From the NCBI GenBank assembly GCA_910583685.1, contig CAJTXY010000010.1, positions 1 to 40,759 on the forward strand: a stretch of DNA of 40,759 nt. Reading direction: 5' to 3'. Both the position numbers and the translations under genes were made by a program. The notes below the pieces were generated by a model that did no database searches, had not been told where the DNA came from, and saw only the letters and a list, made by a program, of their open reading frames with translations. This DNA comes from an uncultured Bacilli bacterium (GTDB lineage: Bacteria > Bacillota_I > Bacilli_A > RF39 > UBA660). Shown piece after piece: positions 1 to 9,502 of this stretch (the first letter of the stretch is position 1; every line of letters starts with the position of its first letter).

Positions 1-102
1 TATTACTAGAATAGATAAGTATTACAATAGTCATAAAGTATTTAACTTTATGATTGGAATTTCAAAAAAACTTATCGAATAAATAATCTTATGAAAATTC
101 AT

Positions 103-140
103 AAAAAATAATGTAGCTTCTTTACCCTACATTATTTTTG
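103..140 (-). terminator. Intrinsic terminator closing the Tad/T4SS block
   Basis: A 10-bp perfect inverted repeat (107-116 and 127-136) is flanked by A-rich sequence on one side and T-rich on the other, so it can terminate in both directions. It lies just after the stop codon of the last minus-strand gene of the block. The remaining 1-102 shows no supported gene. Confidence 0.8.
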
Positions 141-153
141 TATTATATCATAA

Positions 154-1335
154 TTATCTAATTTTATATGGATCTGTAATTGTCCCTTTTCCACCTGTAT
201 ACATTGCTTTGCTACTAAGGTGTACTACTGGTCTTATATAAAACATACTAGAGGCATTCGACTTTGCAATATAACCACCTTTATTAACATAATAAACATT
301 ATTAGTATCTTCTGTTAGGGCTGTAGCGAGCCACCAATCATTATATGCTCTTAAGTAATTATAGTTTTGACAACTTCTAGCATAAACTGCGTTACAGTTT
401 GCATCTGTTGAAGCATTTAAATAATCAGATACTGTCAATAATCCTATTCTTTGGTTTTCTGCTCTGACTGAACACTCTGCCGAATTATCATTGGCTGCGT
501 AATCTGCTGCCCTTTTTCCAATACATTGATCAAATACTACTAATTTCTCGCGAGCTTTTTTTGTTAAAATTTTTTCTTTCTCATCATTACTAAAGTAAAT
601 TTTTTTCAAAGTATCTTTCATTCGGCTAATAGCATAATCATTAATTCCTGTACGATAAGTTGTGGTAGCATTATATCTATTATCCCAGTAATTTGCGTTT
701 ATCTCTGTATTTTTGACTAGGATTGCTTCCCCTGTTTGCGTAAACTTTACGATTCTCCAGAGAGACTGTTCTTCTGTTGATCCATCTAGACTGATATAAT
801 TATTTACATTTTCTCCACGGTATACATATTCATTATTAATATTATAAAGTCCATAGCCAGTAACTACTAAATTTTTTCTTTCTGTTGCTTTTTTAAAAAG
901 TTCCGTTGTAGAGTATGCTTTACCACATTCTAAATAAGGAGTATATATATATGAACCATTATTATAGTCTACTTCTACTTTTCCTAAGCAGTTCACTCCT
1001 TCTTTTAAATATTCACTTAGAGGTTTCATATATTCATTTCTAACTAAAATATCATCATCTACTGCTTCTACTACTTCGTTATTCTGTGGAAGTCTTCCTT
1101 TATGATTATCATAGTATTTTATCGCTGCATTTTTCATAATATTTTCAATTTCTTGATAAGAATACTTTTTTGATGTAACCAATGACATTATAAATAAAAT
1201 TAATAGAATTAGAAGAATGATACCTAGAACTGCCCCAAATACTATCATCATTCTTTTACGCATTTGTTCTTTGTTTTTAGTATTTGTTTCTTTTTTATTT
1301 GTACTACTTTCTGTACTTTCTAAATTTAAATTCAT
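154..1335 (-). CDS. Membrane-anchored exported protein with DUF6273-like C-terminal domain
   Basis: The 393-residue protein has a short charged cytoplasmic head, one membrane segment (about residues 28-52) and a large exported part. The segment after the membrane helix (NAAIKYYDNHKGRLP) resembles a pilin-like or anchored stalk and matches the equivalent part of the protein at 23332-25122. The C-terminal part carries WWLATAL and RPVVHL, typical of DUF6273-like domains, and ends in G-x-GT-x3-PY. An AGTGAGGT site lies upstream of the start. It is the last gene of the block, 17 bp after virD4. The precise function is unknown; a surface or pilus-associated accessory is inferred from context. Confidence 0.75.
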   Translation of the reverse strand: MNLNLESTESSTNKKETNTKNKEQMRKRMMIVFGAVLGIILLILLILFIMSLVTSKKYSYQEIENIMKNAAIKYYDNHKGRLPQNNEVVEAVDDDILVRNEYMKPLSEYLKEGVNCLGKVEVDYNNGSYIYTPYLECGKAYSTTELFKKATERKNLVVTGYGLYNINNEYVYRGENVNNYISLDGSTEEQSLWRIVKFTQTGEAILVKNTEINANYWDNRYNATTTYRTGINDYAISRMKDTLKKIYFSNDEKEKILTKKAREKLVVFDQCIGKRAADYAANDNSAECSVRAENQRIGLLTVSDYLNASTDANCNAVYARSCQNYNYLRAYNDWWLATALTEDTNNVYYVNKGGYIAKSNASSMFYIRPVVHLSSKAMYTGGKGTITDPYKIR

Positions 1336-1352
1336 ATTATAACCTCACTTTT

Positions 1353-3539
1353 CTAGTTATCAAAGAAATCATCAAAGAATTCGTCATCTTCTTCCTCTTC
1401 TTCAATATTTAATTCTTTATTAGGTTTTACAGAATCTGCTACTTTGTGAAATAATTCACTGTCTTTATCACCAATTACTTCTACTGAGGATGTTTTCTTT
1501 TCTTTTTCCTCTTTTTCCTTATTTATCTTTTCTTCCTCTTCTAGCGCGGCAATTTTTGCATCAATTTTTCTTACCAAATCATCTACATTAAATGGAGAAA
1601 TATTATTTTTATTATTTACTGGATTTGGCATCTCCGTATTTCTATTTGATACTTCTTTTTGGATAGGTGATTGCATATTTTGAGTTTGTGCGTTATTTGG
1701 ACTTTGTGGCATAAAGTTTGGTGGAAAGAAAGGTGGCATTCCCTGTGGCATATTTGGTGGCATACCTGGCATTCCAGGAATGGCAGGTGGCGGCATACCA
1801 TTTTTTTCTGCCTCATTCATCATTTCCATTAGTTTCTTTTTCTTTTGTTCTTTTACAAATGCTTTAATATCGAAGGTATGAACCTCTTCTTTTTCACGAT
1901 GTGGATATTCTGCCTGTGGATATTTCTTACCCCAGTCTAATTTGTAATAAGGAGTAAATTTTGTTTTAAATGGTTGTTTACGCATCCTTAAAATAATCAT
2001 TTCAAACTGTTGCATACGCTGCAAATCACTAACTGTTACTAATGGTGTTGAGGCAGTTTTTTCATCTTTTTTCGATTTTACCTCTCCACACATTTTTGAA
2101 ATTTCTTCTAAAGCTTTTAGCTCTGTTGTAATTAAATAAATAATGTTACCACAGTTACCACGGATTGTTTCCGCATCTTCTTTACCATACACTGAGTCTA
2201 GTTGGGCAAAGTTTTGAATAATCATCGTAAATCTAATTTTACGAGAACGGGCAGCGGTGATCATTGTTGTAACATCATTTAAAGGTGGCATATTGGCAAA
2301 CTCATCTAATAAAAAGTTTGTTCTTACTGGTAATTGACCACCATTTTCTTGAGCAACTCCAATTAGTATTTCATAAATTTGTTTTAATAAAATAGTAACT
2401 AGAGAATGATAAGTTTTCTTTTCATCATGAATAACAATAAATACAGCAGTTGGTCTTTGGCCAATTGTTGCCAAATCTACATCACTATGTGAAAGCATTT
2501 CACTTAAGTTTTCACGGGATGCAAACAATTTAATCTTTTGTTTAAAGACCGCCATAATAGAGGCTTTGGTATCACTTGCGGCCATAATTGTACTTGCAGC
2601 ATTAATTGATGCAGCACTATTTGGATCTTTTCCGTTGAAATATTCCTTGATATAAGTAGAGCCTCCGAATTTTTCTTCTCCAACGGTAGTAGCAAGTGAG
2701 ACACTATTAATATTAATTTCTGTTTCTTTGGCATCTTCAAAAAGTCCTAGGGTTACTCCAGAAAAGTAATCCGCTGAAGTTTTTTCCCAGAATGGATCAG
2801 CATTTGCATTTGAATCATCATATAAAATATTAAGTGCCAAATCGTCTAACAACTCAATTGCTTTATCTTGATTTCCTGATTTATACATTTTATATGGTAA
2901 TTCCATCGGATTCCAAGCACTACCATTTTGTGGATCACGGAAATTTAAAAGTAAAACTTGATACCCTCTATCGCGAAGCATCATACTGGTTTTTTCATAA
3001 ATTTCACCTTTAGGATCGGTAATAATCATTGATTCTTTTGCCTTTGCTAAGCTATGTACCATAGGCAAAATCACGGTCTGGGTTTTACCAGAACCTGTTG
3101 CACCAATTACAAGTGAATGATACTCGCCATTATCAACCCACATTTCTTGATCATTCAATATCAGTGGTATTCCTGCGACAGTAGAATTTTCCTCTTTTAC
3201 TTCAACCCGACTTAATTCTTCTTTCATCTCTTTATCTTTTGCCCAACGAGAATAGCCTTTGTCTTTTTTATTTGTTGTAACTCCAATTCCTTTTTCTCTA
3301 TCAAAAAAGTAAGAACTAACACTTATAAATAATCCTAATAAAGCAAGAAAGTAAAAAATCATAGTTGCCTTTATATATTGAGGAGTAAAGGCAGGAAAAG
3401 GATTTAGTCCTGATAAATAGCCTTCTGTTGCAAAACTAGAAAGGTTCACAATACCGATTGCTACAATATATAATAGGAAAATTGCAAAAATACAGAACAT
3501 AATAATATCTTCTTTTTCTGCTCTAAATTTTAATTTCAT
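1353..3539 (-). CDS. virD4: VirD4/TraG-family type IV coupling ATPase
   Basis: This 728-residue protein has two N-terminal membrane helices (about 11-33 and 58-78), Walker A GATGSGKT at 146-153 and Walker B LLDEFANMP at 410-418, the layout of T4SS coupling proteins. Such proteins recruit substrates and feed them to the VirB channel at the inner face of the membrane. After the ATPase core (from about 590) there is a Pro/Met-rich stretch with repeated PGMPP-type units, then a charged region and an acidic end rich in E and D. That tail is longer than in standard VirD4 and may be a substrate or partner docking region (inference). Its presence argues that the locus exports something and is not only a pilus. 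Confidence 0.95.
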   Translation of the reverse strand: MKLKFRAEKEDIIMFCIFAIFLLYIVAIGIVNLSSFATEGYLSGLNPFPAFTPQYIKATMIFYFLALLGLFISVSSYFFDREKGIGVTTNKKDKGYSRWAKDKEMKEELSRVEVKEENSTVAGIPLILNDQEMWVDNGEYHSLVIGATGSGKTQTVILPMVHSLAKAKESMIITDPKGEIYEKTSMMLRDRGYQVLLLNFRDPQNGSAWNPMELPYKMYKSGNQDKAIELLDDLALNILYDDSNANADPFWEKTSADYFSGVTLGLFEDAKETEININSVSLATTVGEEKFGGSTYIKEYFNGKDPNSAASINAASTIMAASDTKASIMAVFKQKIKLFASRENLSEMLSHSDVDLATIGQRPTAVFIVIHDEKKTYHSLVTILLKQIYEILIGVAQENGGQLPVRTNFLLDEFANMPPLNDVTTMITAARSRKIRFTMIIQNFAQLDSVYGKEDAETIRGNCGNIIYLITTELKALEEISKMCGEVKSKKDEKTASTPLVTVSDLQRMQQFEMIILRMRKQPFKTKFTPYYKLDWGKKYPQAEYPHREKEEVHTFDIKAFVKEQKKKKLMEMMNEAEKNGMPPPAIPGMPGMPPNMPQGMPPFFPPNFMPQSPNNAQTQNMQSPIQKEVSNRNTEMPNPVNNKNNISPFNVDDLVRKIDAKIAALEEEEKINKEKEEKEKKTSSVEVIGDKDSELFHKVADSVKPNKELNIEEEEEDDEFFDDFFDN

Positions 3540-3550
3540 TTATAATCACC

Positions 3551-4051
3551 TTACTTATTTTCAAATCGTACTTTATATACCATTACTCCTTTGGCCTTAA
3601 AGAAATAATTAATACCGCTTTCGGTTATTATATCATAAATGTAAGTATTTTGGGAACTAGAAACCGTTTTCGTCACAATTTTTAATGTATTGTAATTTTC
3701 TAGTTGGGTATTTGCAAAATTTTGAAAGGATTCTAAGGTTGGGTATTTTTCTTTTCTAAAGTCGTCTTCTAATAGTTCATATGCTGCATTAATATCTTGC
3801 AGCATTAAATTATAAAAGTCTTTTAAATATATATATGCCATATCCTTATTTTCTATATTGACAATACTATATTCGTTTACCCCATATACTTTTGGAGGAA
3901 TTTTATCTTCTTTACCTGCATTTTTTAGATAATCTGGTACATATTCCTCTTCATTTTTTTTCTTATGATAGTTTCGTCCTAAGTAAATTCCACCAATACT
4001 TGCAAAAATTAAGATTATAACTATTAAAATTTTCCATTCTTTTCTATTCAT
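3551..4051 (-). CDS. VirB8-like membrane protein (NTF2-like), copy 2
   Basis: A single N-terminal membrane helix is followed by about 130 exported residues. The pattern YLKDFYNLMLQD, then a helix pair and alternating strands, looks like the NTF2-like fold of VirB8/TcpC proteins, which bridge the inner membrane channel components of T4SS. I chose the internal ATG at 4051 because AGGAG sits 7 nt before it and it begins 11 bp after the upstream stop; an upstream in-frame ATG would overlap that gene and lacks a good site. The family assignment rests on topology, size and position between virD4 and virB4, not on a diagnostic motif. Confidence 0.65.
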   Translation of the reverse strand: MNRKEWKILIVIILIFASIGGIYLGRNYHKKKNEEEYVPDYLKNAGKEDKIPPKVYGVNEYSIVNIENKDMAYIYLKDFYNLMLQDINAAYELLEDDFRKEKYPTLESFQNFANTQLENYNTLKIVTKTVSSSQNTYIYDIITESGINYFFKAKGVMVYKVRFENK

Positions 4052-4061
4052 AGCAAGGCTC

Positions 4062-4598
4062 CTATTTAAATATTTTGCCATCATATGGCGTAACTGAAAA
4101 GGTAAGATTTGAAGCGTCTAATTTTATAATATAGTAGGCACTTTGTTTTTCTTCCATTATGTTTATTTCTAATGACCCGTTTTTTATAATGTTACCAGAT
4201 ACATAGTATTTTGTAATGGTCTCTGATACTTGTTCTTGATACATTTTTCTTGCGGAAAAACTATAGGCGCCAGGGGCTAATTTTCCTATTTTTTCTAAAA
4301 CATTTTCTTCTGTAATATTATTTTTACTTATGTAGGAAGCATCGAGGACTGCTAATAGACTTGTTTCATCTTCATCACTTAGATATAGTAAATATTTGTT
4401 AATACAAGAAGAGACTGTATAAAATCTAGAGGCATTTGTTACAAGTTCTGTTTTTATTTCTTCTTTTTTTTCTACTTTGTTGTCTTTTTTTAAATCACCA
4501 ACTGCTGTTATGATTAATAAAATGAGGACAACTAATAATAGAATACAAATCATTATAAAGTTTTTTCCTGTCAAGTACTTCTCTAACTTTTCATCCAT
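4062..4598 (-). CDS. VirB8-like membrane protein (NTF2-like), copy 1
   Basis: The 178-residue protein has one membrane helix (about residues 13-35) and an exported domain with a Cys (SSCINKYLLYLSDED) and an alpha-plus-beta pattern like its neighbour at 3551-4051. The ATG at 4598 is preceded by a perfect AGGAGG 7 nt upstream, so the longer frame from 4619 is not used. It starts 11 bp after the wall hydrolase stop. Tandem one-helix proteins of this size beside virB4 and virD4 fit VirB8/TcpC-type assembly factors, possibly forming a heteromer. Sequence divergence is high and the call is by topology and context. Confidence 0.6.
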   Translation of the reverse strand: MDEKLEKYLTGKNFIMICILLLVVLILLIITAVGDLKKDNKVEKKEEIKTELVTNASRFYTVSSCINKYLLYLSDEDETSLLAVLDASYISKNNITEENVLEKIGKLAPGAYSFSARKMYQEQVSETITKYYVSGNIIKNGSLEINIMEEKQSAYYIIKLDASNLTFSVTPYDGKIFK

Positions 4599-4608
4599 AT
4601 TTTTCCTC

Positions 4609-6846
4609 CTACAAACCAAAGATATCTTGTCTTATTTTATACTTTTCTTTTAATTGATATGCAGTGTAGTCATTTTGTTCACATACGGTTGTTGGTGTTC
4701 TATTGTCAATGGCTGCTGTTGACGGTTTACAATATGGGTAGTTCGGATACATAATTTTCAAGTATACACATCCACCTTTTCCCCAGCTTCCTGGATTATA
4801 GCGATAATCTCCTAACCAAGAGTAGACGGACTGCATTCCTTGTAGAGTTCCTGGCTTTCCATGTCCTGCTGGATCACATCCTGCCGCTTTTCTCTCGTTG
4901 TATCGCTGTTCAATGGCAGCAGAATATCTTCCTCCTGGATTGTAAGATGCTACTACACCACCAAATCCTCTAATTCCAGCTTCTAGACTTGCGTATTGGG
5001 CTCCAGAACTACAGCCTTGTCCATTTCCAATTCCAATTCCGTAAAAATTGTAGCCACAAGTTTTCTTCCAAGCTTGTTCTGTTCCTGCTGTTGCCACAAT
5101 TAATTCTGGGTTTACTCCTACAGAATGGGCTGTATCATAAACAACTTCTGCATGAGCTGCAAAGTTATTACAGAAGGCTGTATTTCCTGTTCTATTACAA
5201 TAATCTTTCATCTTCGCAACAAATTCTGCTTTTGATAGTGAAGATTGTGTTAGAGACCAGCTACTTCCGATTGAGAATGGTCTTGGGTTCATTGGATCAA
5301 CATAGTTTAGCGGATCCACTCCTGCCGATCTTGCATTTACCCCCACTCTTATTTCAAAGTGCAAGTGGGTTCCTGTAGACATTCCACTACTTCCCATTTT
5401 ACCGATCACTTGGCCTTGTTTTACTGTATCTCCTGCTTTTACTAGAATTGTCGATTGATGCATATGACCATATACTGAAAAATTACCATCAGCATGCTGA
5501 ATGACTACATAGTTTCCTAGTCCTCCTCCACACCCGAGATCGATGAATGAGTAGCAGAAGGTAGTTGTTGTACTCGGGTATACTACCACACCATCTAGTG
5601 TTGCAATGATATTATCAATTCCTGGTGCACGAGTTGATCCTGATATATCCATTCCACTATGATGACTTAATTCTCCGCTAACAGGGTGGGTTCTCCCTGC
5701 AAAATAGCTCGTGATATTAACTGATGCTGGTGCTCCCTTTGCAAATAATTTGCCGTTTTCTGTCGTTGTCTCAGCACTACCTACTGGCCACCAATAGAGA
5801 GTATTTTCTTCTAAATCCGTTGTGCCATCTTCATTTTCCAGTATGAAATCTTTATAGGCCTCAATGTACTCAAATACTTCTGCTGCTATTTCTTCATATT
5901 CATCGTGGGACTTTCCTGGAATAAAGTCTGGAAAAACACTATTTATTAGGTTTTTTTTCAATGTATCTTCATTATACAATTTATTTTCTCCATCGCTATC
6001 AAACATTGCATCAGTTACTTTTCTTATTGCATTATCATCCATATCATCCATTGTAAACTTTTCATTATGGTTTTGAACAATCACATAAACTGCTGCAATA
6101 ATTTGACTATCAACATTTATTCCCTCATCCTTATACTCTTTGCTTATTGCATCGACTCTATTATAAAACTCTTCTTCTTCCTTTGTCTCAGGTGTGTACT
6201 CTTCTCCACCAGTACTTCCTCCTGTTTTGGAATTCACTCCTAATATTGGATTAAATTGGTTTGTTTGATCCCCAACTATTACAAGGGCAATTAAAAGGAG
6301 TAGTAAAATAACAGATGCGATTGGTATTAATACTGGTAATGCTTTTTTTATAAAGCTTTTCCAATTAATACCACCTGCTATTTTTTTATTTGCTGCTGAA
6401 AAAATATTTTTTCTTCTGGTTCTTCTACTAATACCAATATCTTCTTCTTCTTCCTGTTCTTCTAATTCATCCCCTATTATTTCTCTTTCTTCTTTTTTTC
6501 TTATTGATGGTGCTATTACGGTAGGTGCTGTTTTCTTTATAAAATTCTCACCTATAGATTGACTATTTTCTCTTGGTTTTACTAGATTGTTTTTTGCTCT
6601 GTTTGGAGGATTATTTAATGTATTATTATTTTTTTTCCAAAAATTTTCTCCTATAGTTGAATTGGGGTTATTTATTAGACTATCTTTTCTGTTTTTTTCT
6701 TTTTTAGGGTTATTAAATACTTTTTCTTTTGGTTTTTTATCTTTTGAGGGACGAATACCTTTATCTTTTTTTCTAGCAGAATAAGAACCTGTTTCATTAA
6801 CGGGTTCTTTTTTTTCTTTATTCTTTTTTTCTTGATCATTTGGCAT
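4609..6846 (-). CDS. Membrane-anchored M23 endopeptidase with glucosaminidase-like domain (T4SS wall hydrolase)
   Basis: The domain order is: a basic, low-complexity cytoplasmic head of about 165 residues with two IGENFxKK motifs; one membrane helix (about 170-193); an alpha-helical linker; an LytM/M23 metallopeptidase with HSGMDISG and HLHFEI zinc-ligand motifs; and a C-terminal part with NPELIVATAGTEQAW and NFYGIGIGN, resembling GH73/lysozyme-like glucosaminidases. This is the bifunctional wall-remodelling type found in Gram-positive conjugation systems, acting like VirB1 to open peptidoglycan. The start at 6846 has AGGTGA at suitable spacing; ATG 6852 and GTG 6855 are alternatives. The C-terminal part is Cys-rich, suggesting disulphides. 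Confidence 0.85.
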   Translation of the reverse strand: MPNDQEKKNKEKKEPVNETGSYSARKKDKGIRPSKDKKPKEKVFNNPKKEKNRKDSLINNPNSTIGENFWKKNNNTLNNPPNRAKNNLVKPRENSQSIGENFIKKTAPTVIAPSIRKKEEREIIGDELEEQEEEEDIGISRRTRRKNIFSAANKKIAGGINWKSFIKKALPVLIPIASVILLLLLIALVIVGDQTNQFNPILGVNSKTGGSTGGEEYTPETKEEEEFYNRVDAISKEYKDEGINVDSQIIAAVYVIVQNHNEKFTMDDMDDNAIRKVTDAMFDSDGENKLYNEDTLKKNLINSVFPDFIPGKSHDEYEEIAAEVFEYIEAYKDFILENEDGTTDLEENTLYWWPVGSAETTTENGKLFAKGAPASVNITSYFAGRTHPVSGELSHHSGMDISGSTRAPGIDNIIATLDGVVVYPSTTTTFCYSFIDLGCGGGLGNYVVIQHADGNFSVYGHMHQSTILVKAGDTVKQGQVIGKMGSSGMSTGTHLHFEIRVGVNARSAGVDPLNYVDPMNPRPFSIGSSWSLTQSSLSKAEFVAKMKDYCNRTGNTAFCNNFAAHAEVVYDTAHSVGVNPELIVATAGTEQAWKKTCGYNFYGIGIGNGQGCSSGAQYASLEAGIRGFGGVVASYNPGGRYSAAIEQRYNERKAAGCDPAGHGKPGTLQGMQSVYSWLGDYRYNPGSWGKGGCVYLKIMYPNYPYCKPSTAAIDNRTPTTVCEQNDYTAYQLKEKYKIRQDIFGL

Positions 6847-6874
6847 ATTCATCACCTACTTCTTTTCCCTAAAC

Positions 6875-8665
6875 TTAGAATCCGCCTCCGCTACCGAATG
6901 AATCAAGTTCCTCTTGCGTCACGGTTACATTAATACGCATTCTTCTATTCCCACAGACAAAGAGTGCTTCTCCTTGTGAATATCTTTTAATGCTTTCTTT
7001 TTCATTGTCGTTTAAGTCGACTAGGAGTGATAAATCCTCTACTGCTTGTTTTCGAAGTCCCATAATCAAATAGTAAGATGCATTATCAAAAATTGCTTTT
7101 CCTTGCGTAATTACAGATGGATCTGAAAAGTCACTTGGTTGTTGTGTAATAATAATGGTTCCTGTGTTATATTTACGAGCACGTCTTTGTACTTGTGCTA
7201 GGAAGTCTGCACCTAGAATATTATTTTGCCCTAAAAGGACATGGGCTTCATCTACCATCAGTACTGTATCTACACTAAAGTCTAGGCATAGTCCCCAAGC
7301 AAACTTTAAGACATTGAAGAATAAGGCATTTCTAACATTAGAATCACTATTCATCAACTCTTTAATGTTAAACACCATAAAATCACTATCTGTACTTATT
7401 GTGGTATGACCATCGAAGTAGAATTTTAACTCTTTAGTAATTGGTCTTACTTTTAGTTCAAGACGTTCCATAATATCACGTTCTTGTGTTTGTTCTGTCA
7501 TTGACATTAAACGTCCACGAATTGTTGCATAAACATCACTAAATGTTGGGTAATCGTTTGAAGTGAACTTTGAAAAATCAGTATTAAAATCTATTCCAAA
7601 ACGTCTATAAGTATCTTGTACTACTTCACTGAACATTGTTAAAACATCTTCTGTAATTGATGGATCGTAATACTTCATAAATGCTTTTAATGATTGTAAT
7701 GTTCTTGTTAAAACTGTATAGCCTAGGCCTTGCTTAATTTCCTCTTCATCTGCATCGATAATTACCTCCAGTGGATTAATTAAACCATACTCTCCACCTT
7801 TACCAATATCGATTGTGTCTCCTCCATAGGTTTTTGTAATTTCTGCAAGTTCATTTTCAGGGTCAATTGCAACAATTTGTGCTCCATTTCTAATGTGACT
7901 ACGAAGCATTAACTTAGCTGCAGTTGATTTACCAGAACCAGAGGTTCCAAGTATTATCATATTGGCATTATTTCTATTGTTTTCTTTTCGAATCTTATAT
8001 AAGAATTGGTTAAAAAGAACGACACCACCTGAGAAATCTACGCCAAGTAGGGTAGATAATCCTGGGTCTTTAATACTGTCGAAGATAAATGGATACATCG
8101 CTGCAATGGTAACAGATGGAATCGGTGTACCAATTCTTTGTTCTACATCCTGAGCTGGAAAGATTGGTAAAATTGACTTCAGTACTTTCTCTTGTTCGAA
8201 TCTCAGAGAAATTGCTTTTAATTCCATCGCATCTAAATAGTTTTTCACATTTGTCTTTTTTATTTCTAACTCTTCTTTGGTATCAGCCGTTATCATAATG
8301 TGCATTTGAAAGTCAAAAATACGTGCTTGGCTCCCTGCTAGCATTGAAGTGAAGTATTCAAGGGACTCTGCATCCTGACGAATTCTTTCTCTTGCTGTTT
8401 GATCACGTTCCTGATTATACTTTTCACGTAGATCTGCCACTTGTCTATTTAACATTTTTGACATTGTTGAAAATGGGACTGGGATATGTTTGATTACTAC
8501 TTTAATCCCTGGCATATTAGTTAGTGTTGAAAGATAACCTGGTGCAATATACTTTGGATATGATACCACAGTTAAAATAGTTGCATATTTATCACTTATG
8601 AAAAACTCACTTGGTGAAAATGAAAGGCCTTTTGGCGCCAATTGCGATTTTAAACTAATACTCAT
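6875..8665 (-). CDS. virB4: VirB4-family T4SS ATPase (ATPase half)
   Basis: The 596-residue protein has Walker A GTSGSGKST at 240-248, DPENEL in the next strand, a Walker B MVDEAH and the QRRARKYNTG helix, all characteristic of VirB4/TraC ATPases that power substrate transfer and pilin handling. Standard VirB4 proteins are about 800 residues; the missing N-terminal region corresponds in size and position to the preceding gene (8662-9210). The two overlap by four bases in an ATGA arrangement, so they are translationally coupled. The C-terminus ends in GSGGGF. I see no frameshift; the division looks like a stable two-gene form. Confidence 0.93.
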   Translation of the reverse strand: MSISLKSQLAPKGLSFSPSEFFISDKYATILTVVSYPKYIAPGYLSTLTNMPGIKVVIKHIPVPFSTMSKMLNRQVADLREKYNQERDQTARERIRQDAESLEYFTSMLAGSQARIFDFQMHIMITADTKEELEIKKTNVKNYLDAMELKAISLRFEQEKVLKSILPIFPAQDVEQRIGTPIPSVTIAAMYPFIFDSIKDPGLSTLLGVDFSGGVVLFNQFLYKIRKENNRNNANMIILGTSGSGKSTAAKLMLRSHIRNGAQIVAIDPENELAEITKTYGGDTIDIGKGGEYGLINPLEVIIDADEEEIKQGLGYTVLTRTLQSLKAFMKYYDPSITEDVLTMFSEVVQDTYRRFGIDFNTDFSKFTSNDYPTFSDVYATIRGRLMSMTEQTQERDIMERLELKVRPITKELKFYFDGHTTISTDSDFMVFNIKELMNSDSNVRNALFFNVLKFAWGLCLDFSVDTVLMVDEAHVLLGQNNILGADFLAQVQRRARKYNTGTIIITQQPSDFSDPSVITQGKAIFDNASYYLIMGLRKQAVEDLSLLVDLNDNEKESIKRYSQGEALFVCGNRRMRINVTVTQEELDSFGSGGGF

Positions 8666-9210
8666 ACAGGCATCACCGTCCCAAAGTCAGTGCTTGTTCC
8701 ACCGTTTAAGAAATTATCTAAAATGATTCTTAAGTCATCATTATTTGCTTGGGCTGCATTCAATCCACATCCTGCTAAACCATTAATTAATAGTCGTACT
8801 CTCTTTTGAACCATCTCTTCTGTCTTTTCCTTAAATAAAATATAATATTCTGTGTCTACAATACTGTTATTTATAAATGTATTTCCTTTTTGAATGTCCT
8901 GCATAATTAGCTTTCTAATCGCAGGAGATGCTGTATCATTATATAATAGTTGCAACTGTGACATATAAACGGAAATATCTACTGGTCTATCGGCTACTAC
9001 TAACCAGAATTCAAAATCTATCATATTATAAAAGTTTTTCAAGGCGATTAAAACATTTTCTTGTGCATCAGGATCCAAGATAAAAATATTCCTTGGTGTA
9101 ATTTTAACCCCTGTTACACGATAATTATTATACGTAATAATCATTCCATTTTGAATAGATTTCACTGGTAGCCAATCTTCACTGTACTGGCTTTGTATCT
9201 TCTTCGCCAT
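8662..9210 (-). CDS. VirB4 N-terminal-domain-like protein
   Basis: This 182-residue soluble protein (DWLPVKSIQNGMIIT, then NFYNMIDFEFWLVV and a DTEYYILFKEK strand) looks like the N-terminal alpha/beta domain of VirB4/TraC proteins. It lies directly before the ATPase half and overlaps it by ATGA. It also overlaps the upstream PrgI-like gene by about 32 bp and has only a weak ribosome site, so it probably depends on coupled translation. The ATG at 9210 follows an in-frame TTG and is preferred. The assignment rests on synteny and pattern; a TcpF-like separate subunit is an alternative reading. Confidence 0.7.
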   Translation of the reverse strand: MAKKIQSQYSEDWLPVKSIQNGMIITYNNYRVTGVKITPRNIFILDPDAQENVLIALKNFYNMIDFEFWLVVADRPVDISVYMSQLQLLYNDTASPAIRKLIMQDIQKGNTFINNSIVDTEYYILFKEKTEEMVQKRVRLLINGLAGCGLNAAQANNDDLRIILDNFLNGGTSTDFGTVMPV

Positions 9211-9502
9211 CAATCACACACCAACCTTTCCAGACAAATTTTTGTCTATTTGTAATAAATTCTATTAATTCCATAATTACGGTTAACATATTGTGGTAGT
9301 AAGGAATTGGTACTACTAAAAAACCAGTAACTAGAGCAGGAGATAAAATTAGGATTGTTACTGCTGTTGATGTTAGTGGCATTATTGCGAGAAACACAAC
9401 AGTAATTAGAACTCCTGTTCCAAATAGGATTAGGTCAAAGGGCCGAAATAATCCTAAGATTAACCCCCCTTTTTTTGTATTTGCTGGAATTAAATAATTC
9501 AT
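9179..9502 (-). CDS. PrgI/TcpE/VirB3-like small membrane protein
   Basis: The 107-residue protein has two adjacent membrane helices (about 22-40 and 44-64) after a short basic head, then a soluble tail with HNMLTVIMELIEFI and a KFVWKGW patch. That is the layout of PrgI/TcpE and VirB3 proteins, which sit beside VirB4 in every T4SS and anchor it to the membrane. It abuts the VirB6-like gene (stop at 9503) with no gap, and its 3' end overlaps the VirB4 N-terminal gene. Confidence 0.8.
   Translation of the reverse strand: MNYLIPANTKKGGLILGLFRPFDLILFGTGVLITVVFLAIMPLTSTAVTILILSPALVTGFLVVPIPYYHNMLTVIMELIEFITNRQKFVWKGWCVIDGEEDTKPVQ

Noticed and set aside
6875..9210. A frameshift breaking virB4
   Set aside because: The junction is a clean ATGA overlap with complete stop and start codons, and neither part shows decay.
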